From positions 372,001-436,000 of the forward strand of contig JAVBLZ010000006.1 of the NCBI GenBank assembly GCA_031553045.1: DNA of 64,000 nt. The letters are read 5' to 3'. A program made the position numbers and the translations under genes. Of this stretch, positions 8,877 to 18,210 are shown in pieces (position 1 is the stretch's first letter; each line of letters starts with the position of its first letter). Under the pieces are notes generated by a model, which saw only the letters and a program-made list of their open reading frames with translations, did no database searches and had not been told where the DNA came from. Origin of the DNA: CALXQW01 sp031553045 (GTDB lineage Bacteria > Verrucomicrobiota > Verrucomicrobiia > Opitutales > Intestinicryptomonadaceae).

Positions 8877-10058
8877 TTACTCAGATTTGTTTTCTTCCAA
8901 CTTTTTATAATCTAAAGCAAGCGCCACAGAAAAACTTTTGCCATAACCCTTGGGCAGTGCCGCCAAAAATAGCGCCTTCGCCTTGCCGTCTTCCATATAA
9001 ATTTTTGGCATTTCAAAACGCAAAAATTCATAATGTTCGCCGTTTGAAAAATTGATTTCAAACTTTTGCACCAATGAATTTTTTGAAAGTTTCCAATCAA
9101 AGCCGTCTGCAGACTCAAACAAAATCATAGATTGCCCATGCTCCGTAATTGCGTTTGGCCCAGGGTCTTTGTTCTCATCTTTTTCATAAAAAAGACGCGC
9201 TGAATTATCTTTTGCTATGCAATAATATTTGCCGTCTTGATACCACTCAACGTGGTCGTCTATGGGAAAGTTACTCTTGGGATTGCGGATAAAGGGCTTA
9301 TCAAGCCTTGTCCAAGGACCAAGAGGATTATCCGCCAATGCCATATAATGCGTAACTTTGCCGCCCTTTACAGTGCCGTCTCTTGTAACCGCCTTAAAGA
9401 CCATAAAAAGTTTGCCGTCCGCACGTAAAGAGACTGTTGGAGTAGCAGTCATTTGTTCTGTTGAATTTGGTTCAATTAAAGGCTTATCAAACCTTGTCCA
9501 AGGGCCGTAAGGAGACTCTGCAACGGCAACACCCACCCTCTGATTGTTGCGGTTTACCCACCACTGAGGGTCTCCACCTTTTGTGGGTTCTGAAAGGGGC
9601 TTTTTTGGCCAATAACCACTACCCGTATTACCCGTATGAAATAGATAATATTTTGCGCCCAATTTGATTATATGGGGGTTATGCGTACACTCTCCATCCC
9701 AATATTGAGAGCCTCTTGCCGGCAAAGATACGTCTGAAAACTGGTAAGGGCCAAGCAAATTGTCGCTTACAGCATGGGCAATTTCTGAATGAGAAACCCA
9801 TGCAAAATGCCCCCTTGAATGCGGCCATCTGGAAAAGAACATGTGATATTTGCCATCGTCCCCCTTGATTACCTGATTGCACCAAATATCATACCCTTCC
9901 ATTTCAAAGACATGTTTTGGCGGCGTTTTGCCTATCATTTTTGTAAAATCCAAATCGGCGGATTTTGCGGTAGATTCAGATGTTTTAGCTGCATTACAAG
10001 CCGTTAAAAGCGATAATGTAATAGAACTAAAAATTAGTAGTAGCGTTTTAAGTTTCAT
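8877..10058 (-). CDS. lipoprotein with five-bladed beta-propeller glycoside hydrolase fold (GH43/GH117-like)
   Basis: This 393-residue product has a lipoprotein signal ending in the lipobox LTAC (Cys21), so it should be anchored in a membrane facing the periplasm or surface. The body (about 45-385) shows blade-like repeats such as GDDGKYHMFFSRWP, GAKYYLFHTGNTG, ADGKLFMVFKA and QDGKYYCIAKD, each repeating a DGKYY/F-type strand, together with repeated GPW/GPY turns. This is the look of GH43/GH62/GH117-type five-bladed propellers that cleave glycosidic bonds. I cannot assign the exact family or prove the catalytic acids. It follows the barrel protein by 8 bases and precedes the oxidoreductase pair, which suggests it releases sugars for them. 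Confidence 0.72.
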   Translation of the reverse strand: MKLKTLLLIFSSITLSLLTACNAAKTSESTAKSADLDFTKMIGKTPPKHVFEMEGYDIWCNQVIKGDDGKYHMFFSRWPHSRGHFAWVSHSEIAHAVSDNLLGPYQFSDVSLPARGSQYWDGECTHNPHIIKLGAKYYLFHTGNTGSGYWPKKPLSEPTKGGDPQWWVNRNNQRVGVAVAESPYGPWTRFDKPLIEPNSTEQMTATPTVSLRADGKLFMVFKAVTRDGTVKGGKVTHYMALADNPLGPWTRLDKPFIRNPKSNFPIDDHVEWYQDGKYYCIAKDNSARLFYEKDENKDPGPNAITEHGQSMILFESADGFDWKLSKNSLVQKFEINFSNGEHYEFLRFEMPKIYMEDGKAKALFLAALPKGYGKSFSVALALDYKKLEENKSE

Positions 10059-10066
10059 AAAAAATA

Positions 10067-11008
10067 TTAAAATTTGAATCCTAAACTAAAGTTGCCCCAG
10101 ACATTGTTGTCTGAGCCCATGTCCATACCGTCGGGACCCACATTGCCGTGCCCGTCATTATTTATCGCCCAGCCGACACCCACGGAAACTTTCCAGTTTT
10201 CATGAAAATACCAGACTAAGTTTGCTTCAGTTTGTATATAGCCGTAGCTATTGCGCCACTTTCCGTTGCTGAAAACATGGTCATCTGCCCATCTATTTGC
10301 AAAAGTGTAGCCAAACATCATGCAAGATTCTATGGCAAGATTTTCTATCCCGACATACTCTCCTATTTCAAACCTTGGGGCAAAACCCGCCATGTATTTT
10401 ACGGCGTCAAGCGGGCTATTGTAAGCCACATAGGCAAAAGGCATTATATACAATTCTTTAACCAGCAGCCCCACATAAAAATCTCCGCCAACCCTGTAAC
10501 CCGGACCAGGCAGCCCAATCCCGACAATGTCTTTGCTAGCCCAATAAACGTTGCCGCCTATGTCTATATCAAGATATTTATTGATGTTGTACTTCCACCC
10601 CATGATTAGGCGTATTTGGTCGGCATAATAAGAATCTATGGTTGTGATTGACGACAAATCCACATAGCTTTCGCCGCCAAAAAGCCCGCGCCTGTCAGAC
10701 GCCGAAACGGTAAATGCGCCATTGCCAATTTTGTAACCTTCTAAAACTAAAGCGCTGGAATATTCAAACTCAAACATGGTTTGCGATTTGCCTGTTATTC
10801 CAAAGATTTCTTCCAAATCAAAACGCTCGGCGACATTCAAGGCATGGGGGTTGATTTCCGTAAGCGATTCTTGGGAATCTTCTTTGATGCCATACTTTGC
10901 AGGCACGCCAAAGGGCAAGAGTCTGGCAAAACTTTCAGATAAAATGAACATCAAGAAAACAAATATGAATAATCTATGTTTCACGCACTCAATAAAAAAA
11001 ATTTTCAT
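10067..11008 (-). CDS. predicted outer-membrane beta-barrel protein
   Basis: From the ATG at 11008 the product is 313 residues with a clean Sec signal (MKIFFIECVKHRLFIF onward, ending SFA at about 28). The open frame reaches 11122, but that would overlap the divergent purL start, and the upstream extension has no signal-like start. An ATG at 11041 is a second possibility. The mature part is rich in alternating aromatic and small residues in strand-length blocks, and it ends in GNFSLGFKF, a terminal phenylalanine typical of outer-membrane barrels. No family is recognised. It is the first gene of the minus-strand carbohydrate locus and lies 8 bases ahead of the propeller lipoprotein. It could be a porin or channel for the substrate, which is inference from context. 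Confidence 0.6.
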   Translation of the reverse strand: MKIFFIECVKHRLFIFVFLMFILSESFARLLPFGVPAKYGIKEDSQESLTEINPHALNVAERFDLEEIFGITGKSQTMFEFEYSSALVLEGYKIGNGAFTVSASDRRGLFGGESYVDLSSITTIDSYYADQIRLIMGWKYNINKYLDIDIGGNVYWASKDIVGIGLPGPGYRVGGDFYVGLLVKELYIMPFAYVAYNSPLDAVKYMAGFAPRFEIGEYVGIENLAIESCMMFGYTFANRWADDHVFSNGKWRNSYGYIQTEANLVWYFHENWKVSVGVGWAINNDGHGNVGPDGMDMGSDNNVWGNFSLGFKF

Positions 11009-11095
11009 CCATAAAATCAAGATAAAATCAAGCTTTGCCATAAATTTTAATTTTTGAATTGCGAAAATATAAAAATGCGGCACATTTGAACACTT

Positions 11096-14000
11096 ATGAT
11101 TAGAAGAGTTTTCATAGAACAAAAAGACGCTTTCAACGCCAAAGGATTGATGTCCGACATAAGGGCAAGTTTATCCATTTCAACGCTTAAAAATATGCGT
11201 ATTTTGCAGCGTTACGACATAGAAGGCGTTGAGCCTGAAAAATTTGAAGAAATCAAATATACAATTTTCTGCGAAGCCCCTGTGGAAAATATCTATGAAG
11301 AAACCTTCCCCTTTGAGGCAAATGACAAAATATTTGGCATAGAATATCTGCCGGGGCAGTTTGACCAGCGTGCAGACTCCGCCGAACAGTGCATACAAAT
11401 TCTCACCCTGCACCGCCCCAAAGTTGCCTGTGCGAGAATATTTGTGCTTTCAGGCGTGAGCGATGCTGAGGCTGAGAAAATCAAGTCCTACCTCATAAAC
11501 GCTGTTGATAGCAGACCTGCGGAACTGTCAAAACCCGACACCCTAATTAAAAAGGCAAAAAACCCCGCCGATGTGGCAATCATTGACGGCTTTATTTCGA
11601 TGACTGAGGCTGAAGTTTCAAACTTGCATGCCAATATGTCGCTGGCGATGTCGGTTGCAGACCTTGCGTTTTGCCAAGACTACTTTAAGAATCAAGAAAA
11701 ACGCAACCCAAGCATCACAGAAATCAAGCTTTTAGACACTTATTGGAGCGACCATTGCCGTCATACAACATTCCTCACAAAGCTTGAAAGCGTTGAGTTT
11801 GAAGAATCAACTCTAACACAAAACCTCCAAAAGACTTGGAATGATTATCTGCAAAGCCGCAAAGTTTTGGGGTTAGACAAACGTGGCAAAGAAATCTGCC
11901 TTATGGATATTGCACTTATTGGCGCAAGACTCCTAAAAAAACAAGGCAAACTAAACGACATTGAGGACAGCGAAGAAATCAACGCAGCAAGCATAGTTGT
12001 AGAGGCGGATATAGACGGCAAAAAGCAAGATTGGCTTGTGATGTTCAAAAATGAAACCCACAACCACCCTACTGAAATTGAACCTTTTGGCGGTGCGGCA
12101 ACTTGTCTGGGCGGCGCAATAAGAGACCCTCTTTCCGGGCGCAGTTACGTGTATCAAGCAATGCGTGTAACGGGCGCTGCAGATCCAAGAACGCCTTTTG
12201 AAAATACTTTGCAGGGCAAACTTCCGCAAAAGAAAATCGTAACCGGTGCAGCCCACGGATACAGCAGTTACGGCAATCAGATTGGTTTGGCAACGGGTCA
12301 GGTTACAGAAATTTACAATGCGGGCTATGTTGCAAAACGCATGGAAATAGGCGCTGTTGTGGCTGCCGCACCCAAAGACACCGTCAAGCGTTTGCGGCCT
12401 GAAAATTCCGACGTCATACTTTTATTGGGCGGGCGTACGGGTCGTGATGGTATAGGCGGCGCAACGGGGTCTTCAAAAGACCATACTGAAACTGCGTTAG
12501 ACAACTCCGCAGAAGTCCAAAAAGGCGACGCCCCTATGGAGCGCAAATTGCAAAGGCTTTTCCGCAATCCGCTTGTAAGCAAGATGATTAAACGTTGCAA
12601 TGACTTTGGCGCAGGCGGCGTATCGGTGGCGATTGGCGAACTTGCCCCAAGTTTGGAAATCAATCTGGACGCAGTCCCCAAAAAGTATGACGGCTTGGAC
12701 GGTACTGAGCTTGCAATTTCTGAATCTCAGGAGCGTATGGCGGTCGTCTTGGATAAATCAGACGCCGAAAAATTTATTGAGTACGCAAAAGAAGAAAATT
12801 TGGAATGCACTTTGGTTGCCGTTGTAACAGACACAGGCCGCCTTGTCATGAAGTGGCGCGGCAAAGAAATTGTGAATTTGTCTCGTGAATTTTTAGACAC
12901 CAATGGAACCACCGCAAAGGCAAGCGCAAAGGTACTCTCACCTTCGACGCAAAATCCGTTTGCAAAATCCGGCAAAGAAAATTCTGAAAAAAACTGGTTT
13001 GATACTATTTCAGATTTAAACTGCTGCTCTCAAAGGGGCTTGGTTGAGATGTTTGACTCTACGATAGGTGCGGCCACAGTTTTGCATCCTTACGGCGGCG
13101 CAAAAATGGCAACACCGCCTGAAGCTATGTGTGCAAAGTTGCCTGTATTGGGGGCTAAAACAAATACCGCAACATTGTTTTCTTTTGGCTTTAATCCTGA
13201 AATTTCAATCTGGAGCCCTTATCACGGCGCAATGCTTGCCGTGCTTGAATCTGTTGCAAAAATCATAGCCTCCGGCGGAGAGCTTTCCAGAATACGCTTA
13301 ACCTTTCAGGAATATTTTGAAAAACTGCGCAATGCGCCGGAACGCTGGGGCAAACCTTTAGCGGCGCTTTTGGGCGGGCTTGAAGCCCAGCTTAATCTTG
13401 GCACTGCGGCAATAGGCGGCAAAGATTCAATGTCTGGCTCATTCAAAGATTTGGATGTCCCGCCGACATTGGTAAGCTTTGCCATAGCCCCAACAGATGC
13501 AAACATTGTAATTTCTCCTGAGTTTAAGAAAGCAAACTCAAATGTTGCACTGCTTGAAATAGTTTTGGATAAATCTACATTTTGCCCTGATTGGGACAAA
13601 GTTAAGGCACTCTATAACGCCGTAACAGAAGGCATTAAGGCGGGTAAAATTTTGTCTGCTGCTGTGGTGAAAATGGGGGGGATTGCGGAAGCCATTTCAA
13701 AGATGTCTTTCGGCAACGATATAGGTTTTTCTTTTGAGCAAAATTGCGATGCAGACTTATTCAAACTCATGCCCGCATCTTTGATTTTTGAGCTTGCCGA
13801 TAACGCAAAGCCTGAAGACTTTGGCGCAATGCTTTTAGGCAAGACCACTGCTGAAAAAACTATCTCTGCCAAAGGCGTATCTATTAAAATTCAAGATTTG
13901 TGCAATGCTTGGAATAACACTCTTGAAGGCATATTCCCCACAAAGGCGGATGAACAATCAGGTGAAGTTTTCTCACAAGCTTATGATGCAAAAAATATAA

Positions 14001-14821
14001 ATATTTCTGCTACAAAATACGCAAAGCCTTTGGTATTCATACCCGCATTCCCTGGCACAAATTGCGAGTATGACACCGCCAGAGCTTTTGAAGAAGCCGG
14101 CGCAAAAACGGATATTTTTGTTTTCAGAAACGCTTCAGATACAGACGTTCAGTATTCAATTAATGAGATGTCTAAACGCATTGCAAACGCCCAAATACTC
14201 GCCCTACCGGGGGGATTCAGCGCTGGCGATGAGCCTGCGGGCAGTGGCAAATTTATCTCTGCAGTTTTCAGAAACCCAAAATTGAGCGAAGAAGTTATGC
14301 GCTTGCTTAAAGATAGAAAAGGCTTGATTTTAGGCATATGTAACGGTTTTCAAGCCCTCATAAAACTTGGGCTTGTACCCTTCGGCGAAATCAGAAAGCA
14401 AGATTCTGAAAGCCCAACGCTTTACTACAACAATATCGCAAGGCACATCAGTTGCTATTCAAAGACAAAGCTTGTGAGCACGCTTTCGCCATGGTTTGCA
14501 GATTGCAAACTCAATGACGAACACCTTGTGGCTTTCTCTCACGGTGAAGGTAAATTTACCGCACCTGAAAGTGTCATTAAAGAGCTTTTTAAAAATGGCC
14601 AGATAGCAACGCAGTATGTTGATGGTTCAGGTTTGCCAACCGCAAAGTTGCCGTACAATCCAAACGGCTCTTTGCACGCTGTAGAAGGTATTACCAGCCC
14701 ATGTGGATTGGTGCTCGGCAAGATGGGGCATTCTGAGAGGTTCGGCACAAATGTTGGCAAAAACATACCTATGCAAAAGTATCAACCTATCTTCACTTCC
14801 GGCGTGAAGTATTTTAGATAG
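11096..14821 (+). CDS. purL: phosphoribosylformylglycinamidine synthase, single-chain form
   Basis: The 1241-residue enzyme converts FGAR, glutamine and ATP to FGAM in purine synthesis. It is the large single-chain type. An N-terminal PurS-like part is followed by two AIR-synthase-like halves; the motifs NETHNHPTEIEPFGGAAT and LDTYWSDHCRHTTF mark the ATP and substrate site. The C-terminal glutamine amidotransferase begins near residue 980. Its catalytic triad can be placed at Cys1082 (GICNGFQ), His1212 and Glu1214 (GHSER). Length is near the usual 1230-1300. The ATG at 11096 has no clear Shine-Dalgarno site. The gene is divergent from the barrel gene and shares an 87-base intergenic region with it. 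No purine riboswitch is visible. Confidence 0.97.
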   Translation: MIRRVFIEQKDAFNAKGLMSDIRASLSISTLKNMRILQRYDIEGVEPEKFEEIKYTIFCEAPVENIYEETFPFEANDKIFGIEYLPGQFDQRADSAEQCIQILTLHRPKVACARIFVLSGVSDAEAEKIKSYLINAVDSRPAELSKPDTLIKKAKNPADVAIIDGFISMTEAEVSNLHANMSLAMSVADLAFCQDYFKNQEKRNPSITEIKLLDTYWSDHCRHTTFLTKLESVEFEESTLTQNLQKTWNDYLQSRKVLGLDKRGKEICLMDIALIGARLLKKQGKLNDIEDSEEINAASIVVEADIDGKKQDWLVMFKNETHNHPTEIEPFGGAATCLGGAIRDPLSGRSYVYQAMRVTGAADPRTPFENTLQGKLPQKKIVTGAAHGYSSYGNQIGLATGQVTEIYNAGYVAKRMEIGAVVAAAPKDTVKRLRPENSDVILLLGGRTGRDGIGGATGSSKDHTETALDNSAEVQKGDAPMERKLQRLFRNPLVSKMIKRCNDFGAGGVSVAIGELAPSLEINLDAVPKKYDGLDGTELAISESQERMAVVLDKSDAEKFIEYAKEENLECTLVAVVTDTGRLVMKWRGKEIVNLSREFLDTNGTTAKASAKVLSPSTQNPFAKSGKENSEKNWFDTISDLNCCSQRGLVEMFDSTIGAATVLHPYGGAKMATPPEAMCAKLPVLGAKTNTATLFSFGFNPEISIWSPYHGAMLAVLESVAKIIASGGELSRIRLTFQEYFEKLRNAPERWGKPLAALLGGLEAQLNLGTAAIGGKDSMSGSFKDLDVPPTLVSFAIAPTDANIVISPEFKKANSNVALLEIVLDKSTFCPDWDKVKALYNAVTEGIKAGKILSAAVVKMGGIAEAISKMSFGNDIGFSFEQNCDADLFKLMPASLIFELADNAKPEDFGAMLLGKTTAEKTISAKGVSIKIQDLCNAWNNTLEGIFPTKADEQSGEVFSQAYDAKNINISATKYAKPLVFIPAFPGTNCEYDTARAFEEAGAKTDIFVFRNASDTDVQYSINEMSKRIANAQILALPGGFSAGDEPAGSGKFISAVFRNPKLSEEVMRLLKDRKGLILGICNGFQALIKLGLVPFGEIRKQDSESPTLYYNNIARHISCYSKTKLVSTLSPWFADCKLNDEHLVAFSHGEGKFTAPESVIKELFKNGQIATQYVDGSGLPTAKLPYNPNGSLHAVEGITSPCGLVLGKMGHSERFGTNVGKNIPMQKYQPIFTSGVKYFR

Positions 14822-14890
14822 TCAAAAAAAGTGTTGAACTTCAAAAAAAAATTATCATCTTAACAAGGTTTACAAATTAAGGAGTAATAA

Positions 14891-15286
14891 ATGAGTTCTA
14901 TTTTGATATACGCTTTCACACTGGTTTTGGTAGTAGTTTGCCTGGCTCTGGTTCTTTTGGTTCTTATGCAAAAGCCCAGTGCCGATTCAGGCATGGGCGG
15001 CTTGGGCGGCGGTGCTGCTGAGGGCGTCTTTGGCGGTGAAGCGGGTAACGTGCTTACAAAACTGACCGTAAGAAGCGTCATAATATATTTTGTAATAGCC
15101 TTTGGCCTTTACCTTGGCTACATATATATTTCTTCCCACGCTGCGCCTGAAGAAAAATCCGTAACAGCGATGTCTGCCGTTAACGCAATCAACGGCAAGG
15201 CTGAGCCAAAAGCGGAAGAATCCGCAACGGCAGCTAAACCAGATACCGCAGCGCCTGCTCAACCTGCAAATATACCTGCCAAATAG
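14891..15286 (+). CDS. secG: preprotein translocase subunit SecG
   Basis: The 131-residue protein has two hydrophobic segments (about 4-26 and 56-78). Between them lies the conserved SecG turn, LLVLMQKPSADSGMGGLGGG, which supports the SecYEG channel during protein export. The tail after residue 85 is longer than in E. coli SecG and is rich in Ala, Lys, Glu and Pro, probably disordered in the cytoplasm or periplasm. The start follows a good GGAG at 14881-14884. The gene opens a tight plus-strand run with the LolA-like gene one base after its stop, so export and envelope-lipoprotein functions appear co-expressed. Confidence 0.93.
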   Translation: MSSILIYAFTLVLVVVCLALVLLVLMQKPSADSGMGGLGGGAAEGVFGGEAGNVLTKLTVRSVIIYFVIAFGLYLGYIYISSHAAPEEKSVTAMSAVNAINGKAEPKAEESATAAKPDTAAPAQPANIPAK

Positions 15287-15287
15287 C

Positions 15288-16151
15288 ATGAATTTTAAAT
15301 CACAAATCTTGAGCACTCTTGTAGTGCTCTTTTTTTTCACTTCTGTCTATGCGCAGCCTTCCCGCACGGGGCGCACGGCAGACAGGGTTGTACCCCTTTC
15401 CCAGCAAGAATCAGCAGAAAGATGGCTTGAATTTACATCTTCAAAACTTGCAACAGACTTCTGTATGGATTTCACAATAAGGCATATTCCACGCAGGGGC
15501 GCCGAAACTCTATACAAAGGCACAATATGGGGTACGGAAATCAACGGTGTTTCCACAATGCGCCTTAGGCTTTCAAAAGACGGCAACGAAGAATTTGGAG
15601 ACTATATTTTAAAGTCATCAAAAAATTTCGACTCAATCACAAAGTTTGAAAACGGCGAAGCCATAAAGTTGGATTATTCCGCATATCACAAGCCCCTTTT
15701 GGACGGTCTAATTTACACGCCTTTCGATTTGCTTATGCAATATAGATATTGGAAAAATGTAGAATACAAGGGTGCGGATAGGATTGGTCAGGCGGTGCAT
15801 TATTTTGACATTTCTGCGCCCAAAGAATTTGCGGAAAAATTCCCGCAAATAAATGTTGTGCGCATTGCTTTAAGCCGCGAATTCAACCACCCTGTGCAGA
15901 CGGAGTTTTTTGATTCTCAAAAAAATTTGGTTAAGACTTCAACTTTAAGTTCCGTTAAAAAGGTGGGCGACTTCTGGATTGCAAGGCAGATAGACTTGCG
16001 CAACGACATCACCAGAGATAAGGATAGGCTCACTTTTATCGCCGCACGTTTGGCAACAAAATTTGAAAATTTAGATTTAATTTTTGACGAATCAAAGATT
16101 GAACAGCAAAAAGGCGTAGATAAAATTAAACCCGTCTTGGAAGAAATTTAG
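15288..16151 (+). CDS. secreted LolA-like (outer-membrane lipoprotein-sorting fold) protein
   Basis: The 287-residue product has a Sec signal (about 1-22, ending VYAQ). The rest matches the LolA-like fold of extended antiparallel strands: TLYKGTIWG, TMRLRLSKDGN, YFDISAPKEF and the late block GDFWIARQIDLRN. In such proteins this block follows a sentence about the sugar- or lipid-carrying surface and the word-like pattern 'hpvqteFFDSqknLVKT'. Family members bind lipoprotein acyl chains or related lipids in the periplasm. It lies one base after secG and one base before the M29 aminopeptidase gene. Exact cargo is unknown, and it lacks anything that would identify it as the main LolA of the cell. 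Confidence 0.65.
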   Translation: MNFKSQILSTLVVLFFFTSVYAQPSRTGRTADRVVPLSQQESAERWLEFTSSKLATDFCMDFTIRHIPRRGAETLYKGTIWGTEINGVSTMRLRLSKDGNEEFGDYILKSSKNFDSITKFENGEAIKLDYSAYHKPLLDGLIYTPFDLLMQYRYWKNVEYKGADRIGQAVHYFDISAPKEFAEKFPQINVVRIALSREFNHPVQTEFFDSQKNLVKTSTLSSVKKVGDFWIARQIDLRNDITRDKDRLTFIAARLATKFENLDLIFDESKIEQQKGVDKIKPVLEEI

Positions 16152-16152
16152 T

Positions 16153-17259
16153 ATGACACAAAATTATAAAGCTTTAGCAAAGCTTCTTTGCACACACTCT
16201 ACCGCATTAAAAAAAGATGAGCACGTGCTTTTGGACATTTGCGACACTCCTGAAGAGATGGTAATGGCGCTCATAGAAGCCGTGCAAGAATGCGGGGCGC
16301 ATCCGCATTTAGAACTTAGTAACCCGCGTCTTTCCCGCAAGCTTGCACTCTTGTCAAAAAAAGAGCGCCTTGAGACCGTCTGCGATACGCAGCTATACAA
16401 GTTTAAAAAAATGCAGGCATACATAGCAATACGAGGCGCAAATAACATATTTGAAAATTGCGATATTGAAGACTCGCAAATGAAGTTGATTACAACGGAA
16501 CTTCGCCCTATTGTGGATTATCGTGTAAACAAGTTAAAGTGGGTTGTTTTGCGCTGGCCCACAAGCGCAATGGCGCAGTTGGCAATGATGAGTACTGAAG
16601 CTTTCACAGACTTTTATTTTAAAGTCTGCACTCTGGATTACTCTAAGATGTCGGAAGGCATGAATGCTCTAAAAAACCTCATGCAAAAAACAGACAAGGT
16701 ACGCATATTGGGTCTGGGTACGGATTTGAAGTTTTCCATCAAAAATATCCCAGCAATCACCTGCGGCGGGCAGTACAACATACCCGATGGCGAGGTCTTT
16801 ACCGCCCCCGTTAAAGACAGCGTGAATGGTTACGTAACATACAATGCGCCCAGCATCTATAACGGCATATCTTTTGACAACGTGCGTTTAGAGTTTGAAA
16901 ATGGCAAGATTGTGAATGCCACCGCAAGTTCAAATACGGATAAACTAAACCAAATTTTAGACACCGACGCAGGCGCAAGATATATTGGAGAATTTGCCTT
17001 GGGCTTTAATCCGCATATCACAAGCCCCATGCGGGATATTCTCTTTGACGAAAAAATTGCGGGCTCATTTCACTTTACCCCAGGGCAAAGTTATGCGGAC
17101 GCATCAAACGGCAATGAATCAAAAGTCCATTGGGACTTGGTGTGTATCCAAACCCCTCAATACGGCGGCGGAGAAATTTATTTTGACGATATTCTTGTGC
17201 GTAAAGACGGCATTTTTACCCTTGAAGAATTAAAATTAAACCCTGAACATTTACTCTAA
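16153..17259 (+). CDS. M29-family metallo-aminopeptidase
   Basis: The 368-residue protein matches the thermophilic aminopeptidase family (AmpS/AmpT/PepS), cytosolic dimers that remove N-terminal amino acids using two metal ions. The family's metal-binding layout is visible: NIPDGEVFTAP (first Glu), IGEFALGFNP (second Glu), GSFHFTPGQSY (His and Tyr) and SKVHWDLV (His and Asp). Length is a little short of the usual 400-410 but the motifs are complete. The start overlaps nothing and sits one base after the LolA-like stop. Its own TAA shares a base with the ATG of the following pseudouridine synthase gene, which indicates coupled translation. Confidence 0.88.
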   Translation: MTQNYKALAKLLCTHSTALKKDEHVLLDICDTPEEMVMALIEAVQECGAHPHLELSNPRLSRKLALLSKKERLETVCDTQLYKFKKMQAYIAIRGANNIFENCDIEDSQMKLITTELRPIVDYRVNKLKWVVLRWPTSAMAQLAMMSTEAFTDFYFKVCTLDYSKMSEGMNALKNLMQKTDKVRILGLGTDLKFSIKNIPAITCGGQYNIPDGEVFTAPVKDSVNGYVTYNAPSIYNGISFDNVRLEFENGKIVNATASSNTDKLNQILDTDAGARYIGEFALGFNPHITSPMRDILFDEKIAGSFHFTPGQSYADASNGNESKVHWDLVCIQTPQYGGGEIYFDDILVRKDGIFTLEELKLNPEHLL

Positions 17260-18206
17260 TGCGCACTTACACACATCCACTAGACGCAGTGCCAACAAGG
17301 GCGGACAAAGCTTTGGCAACATTTTTTGCGCAAGAGGTTTCACGCTCCAGGCTGGAATCCAGCTTTGCTGAAAAAAAAGTTTTTATCGGGTCGGAAGCCA
17401 TCGTAAAAAAACACATATTAAACGCTGGAGACACCGTTACGCTTGAGCTTCCGGAAGCCATACAGACGGAAGTTGTGCCCGTAGATATTCCTGTCGAAAT
17501 AGTTTATGAGGACGATGATATTGTCGTGGTCAATAAGCCCGTGGGCATGACTGTCCACCCCGGTAGCGGCACGGGCGACGATACTTTGGTGCACGCAATG
17601 CAATTCCACACCAAGGGCAATTTGAGCACGGCGGGCGGCGCATTAAGGCCGGGGATAGTGCATAGGCTGGATAAAGAAACTTCAGGTATAATGGTAATGG
17701 CAAAGACCGACTCGGCATATTATGCGCTGATAGAATCTTTTTCAAACAGAGAGGTTGACAAAGAATATCTGGCAATAGTTGCGGGCGTACCAACAGTGCG
17801 TAGCGGTTCTATACAAAAATTTATCGCCCGCCACCCGGTATTTAAAACCAAGATGACAGTCTCCGACGAAGAAATCGGCAGAGATGCACATACAGATTGG
17901 CATATTCTAGATTCTTTCGGTTCTAAGGCGGCCCTTTTGGCGTGCAAAATTTATACTGGCAGAACGCATCAGATAAGGGTGCACCTTTCAGATGCGGGCT
18001 TCCCTATTATGGGAGACTACACTTACAAATTCCAAAAAAATAAATTCAAGGAAATCACAGCGCCCGAACGTGTCATGCTGCACTCTTGGAAGCTTGAATT
18101 CAACCACCCCATTACTGAAGAAGCAATGTCTTTTGAGGCGGCGCCGCCTAAAGATTTTTCAACCCTTCTTGAGACTCTTAAAACAACTTACACATATACG
18201 GACTAA
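17259..18206 (+). CDS. RluA/RluD-family 23S rRNA or tRNA pseudouridine synthase
   Basis: This 315-residue enzyme has an N-terminal S4-like RNA-binding domain (about 15-75) and the RluA-type catalytic domain. HRLDKETSGIMVMAKT contains the catalytic aspartate, and GRTHQIRVHL is the second family signature. It converts uridine to pseudouridine in large-subunit rRNA or tRNA. RluD is the closest named match by layout, but RluC and RluA cannot be excluded without a phylogeny, so no symbol is given. The start overlaps the stop of the aminopeptidase by one base. metY follows after 4 bases. Confidence 0.88.
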   Translation: MRTYTHPLDAVPTRADKALATFFAQEVSRSRLESSFAEKKVFIGSEAIVKKHILNAGDTVTLELPEAIQTEVVPVDIPVEIVYEDDDIVVVNKPVGMTVHPGSGTGDDTLVHAMQFHTKGNLSTAGGALRPGIVHRLDKETSGIMVMAKTDSAYYALIESFSNREVDKEYLAIVAGVPTVRSGSIQKFIARHPVFKTKMTVSDEEIGRDAHTDWHILDSFGSKAALLACKIYTGRTHQIRVHLSDAGFPIMGDYTYKFQKNKFKEITAPERVMLHSWKLEFNHPITEEAMSFEAAPPKDFSTLLETLKTTYTYTD

Positions 18207-18210
18207 AATT

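Noticed and set aside
11009..11095. Purine riboswitch before purL
   Set aside because: The divergent gap is only 87 bases and shows no conserved purine-aptamer loops.
11951..12256. Antisense open frames within purL
   Set aside because: They are long only because the purL codon pattern leaves the opposite strand open; no ribosome site or family resemblance.
17992..18210. Upstream extension of the metY frame
   Set aside because: It lies wholly within the rluD-type gene in another frame and shows no resemblance to the PLP family; the ATG at 18211 starts the family-like sequence.
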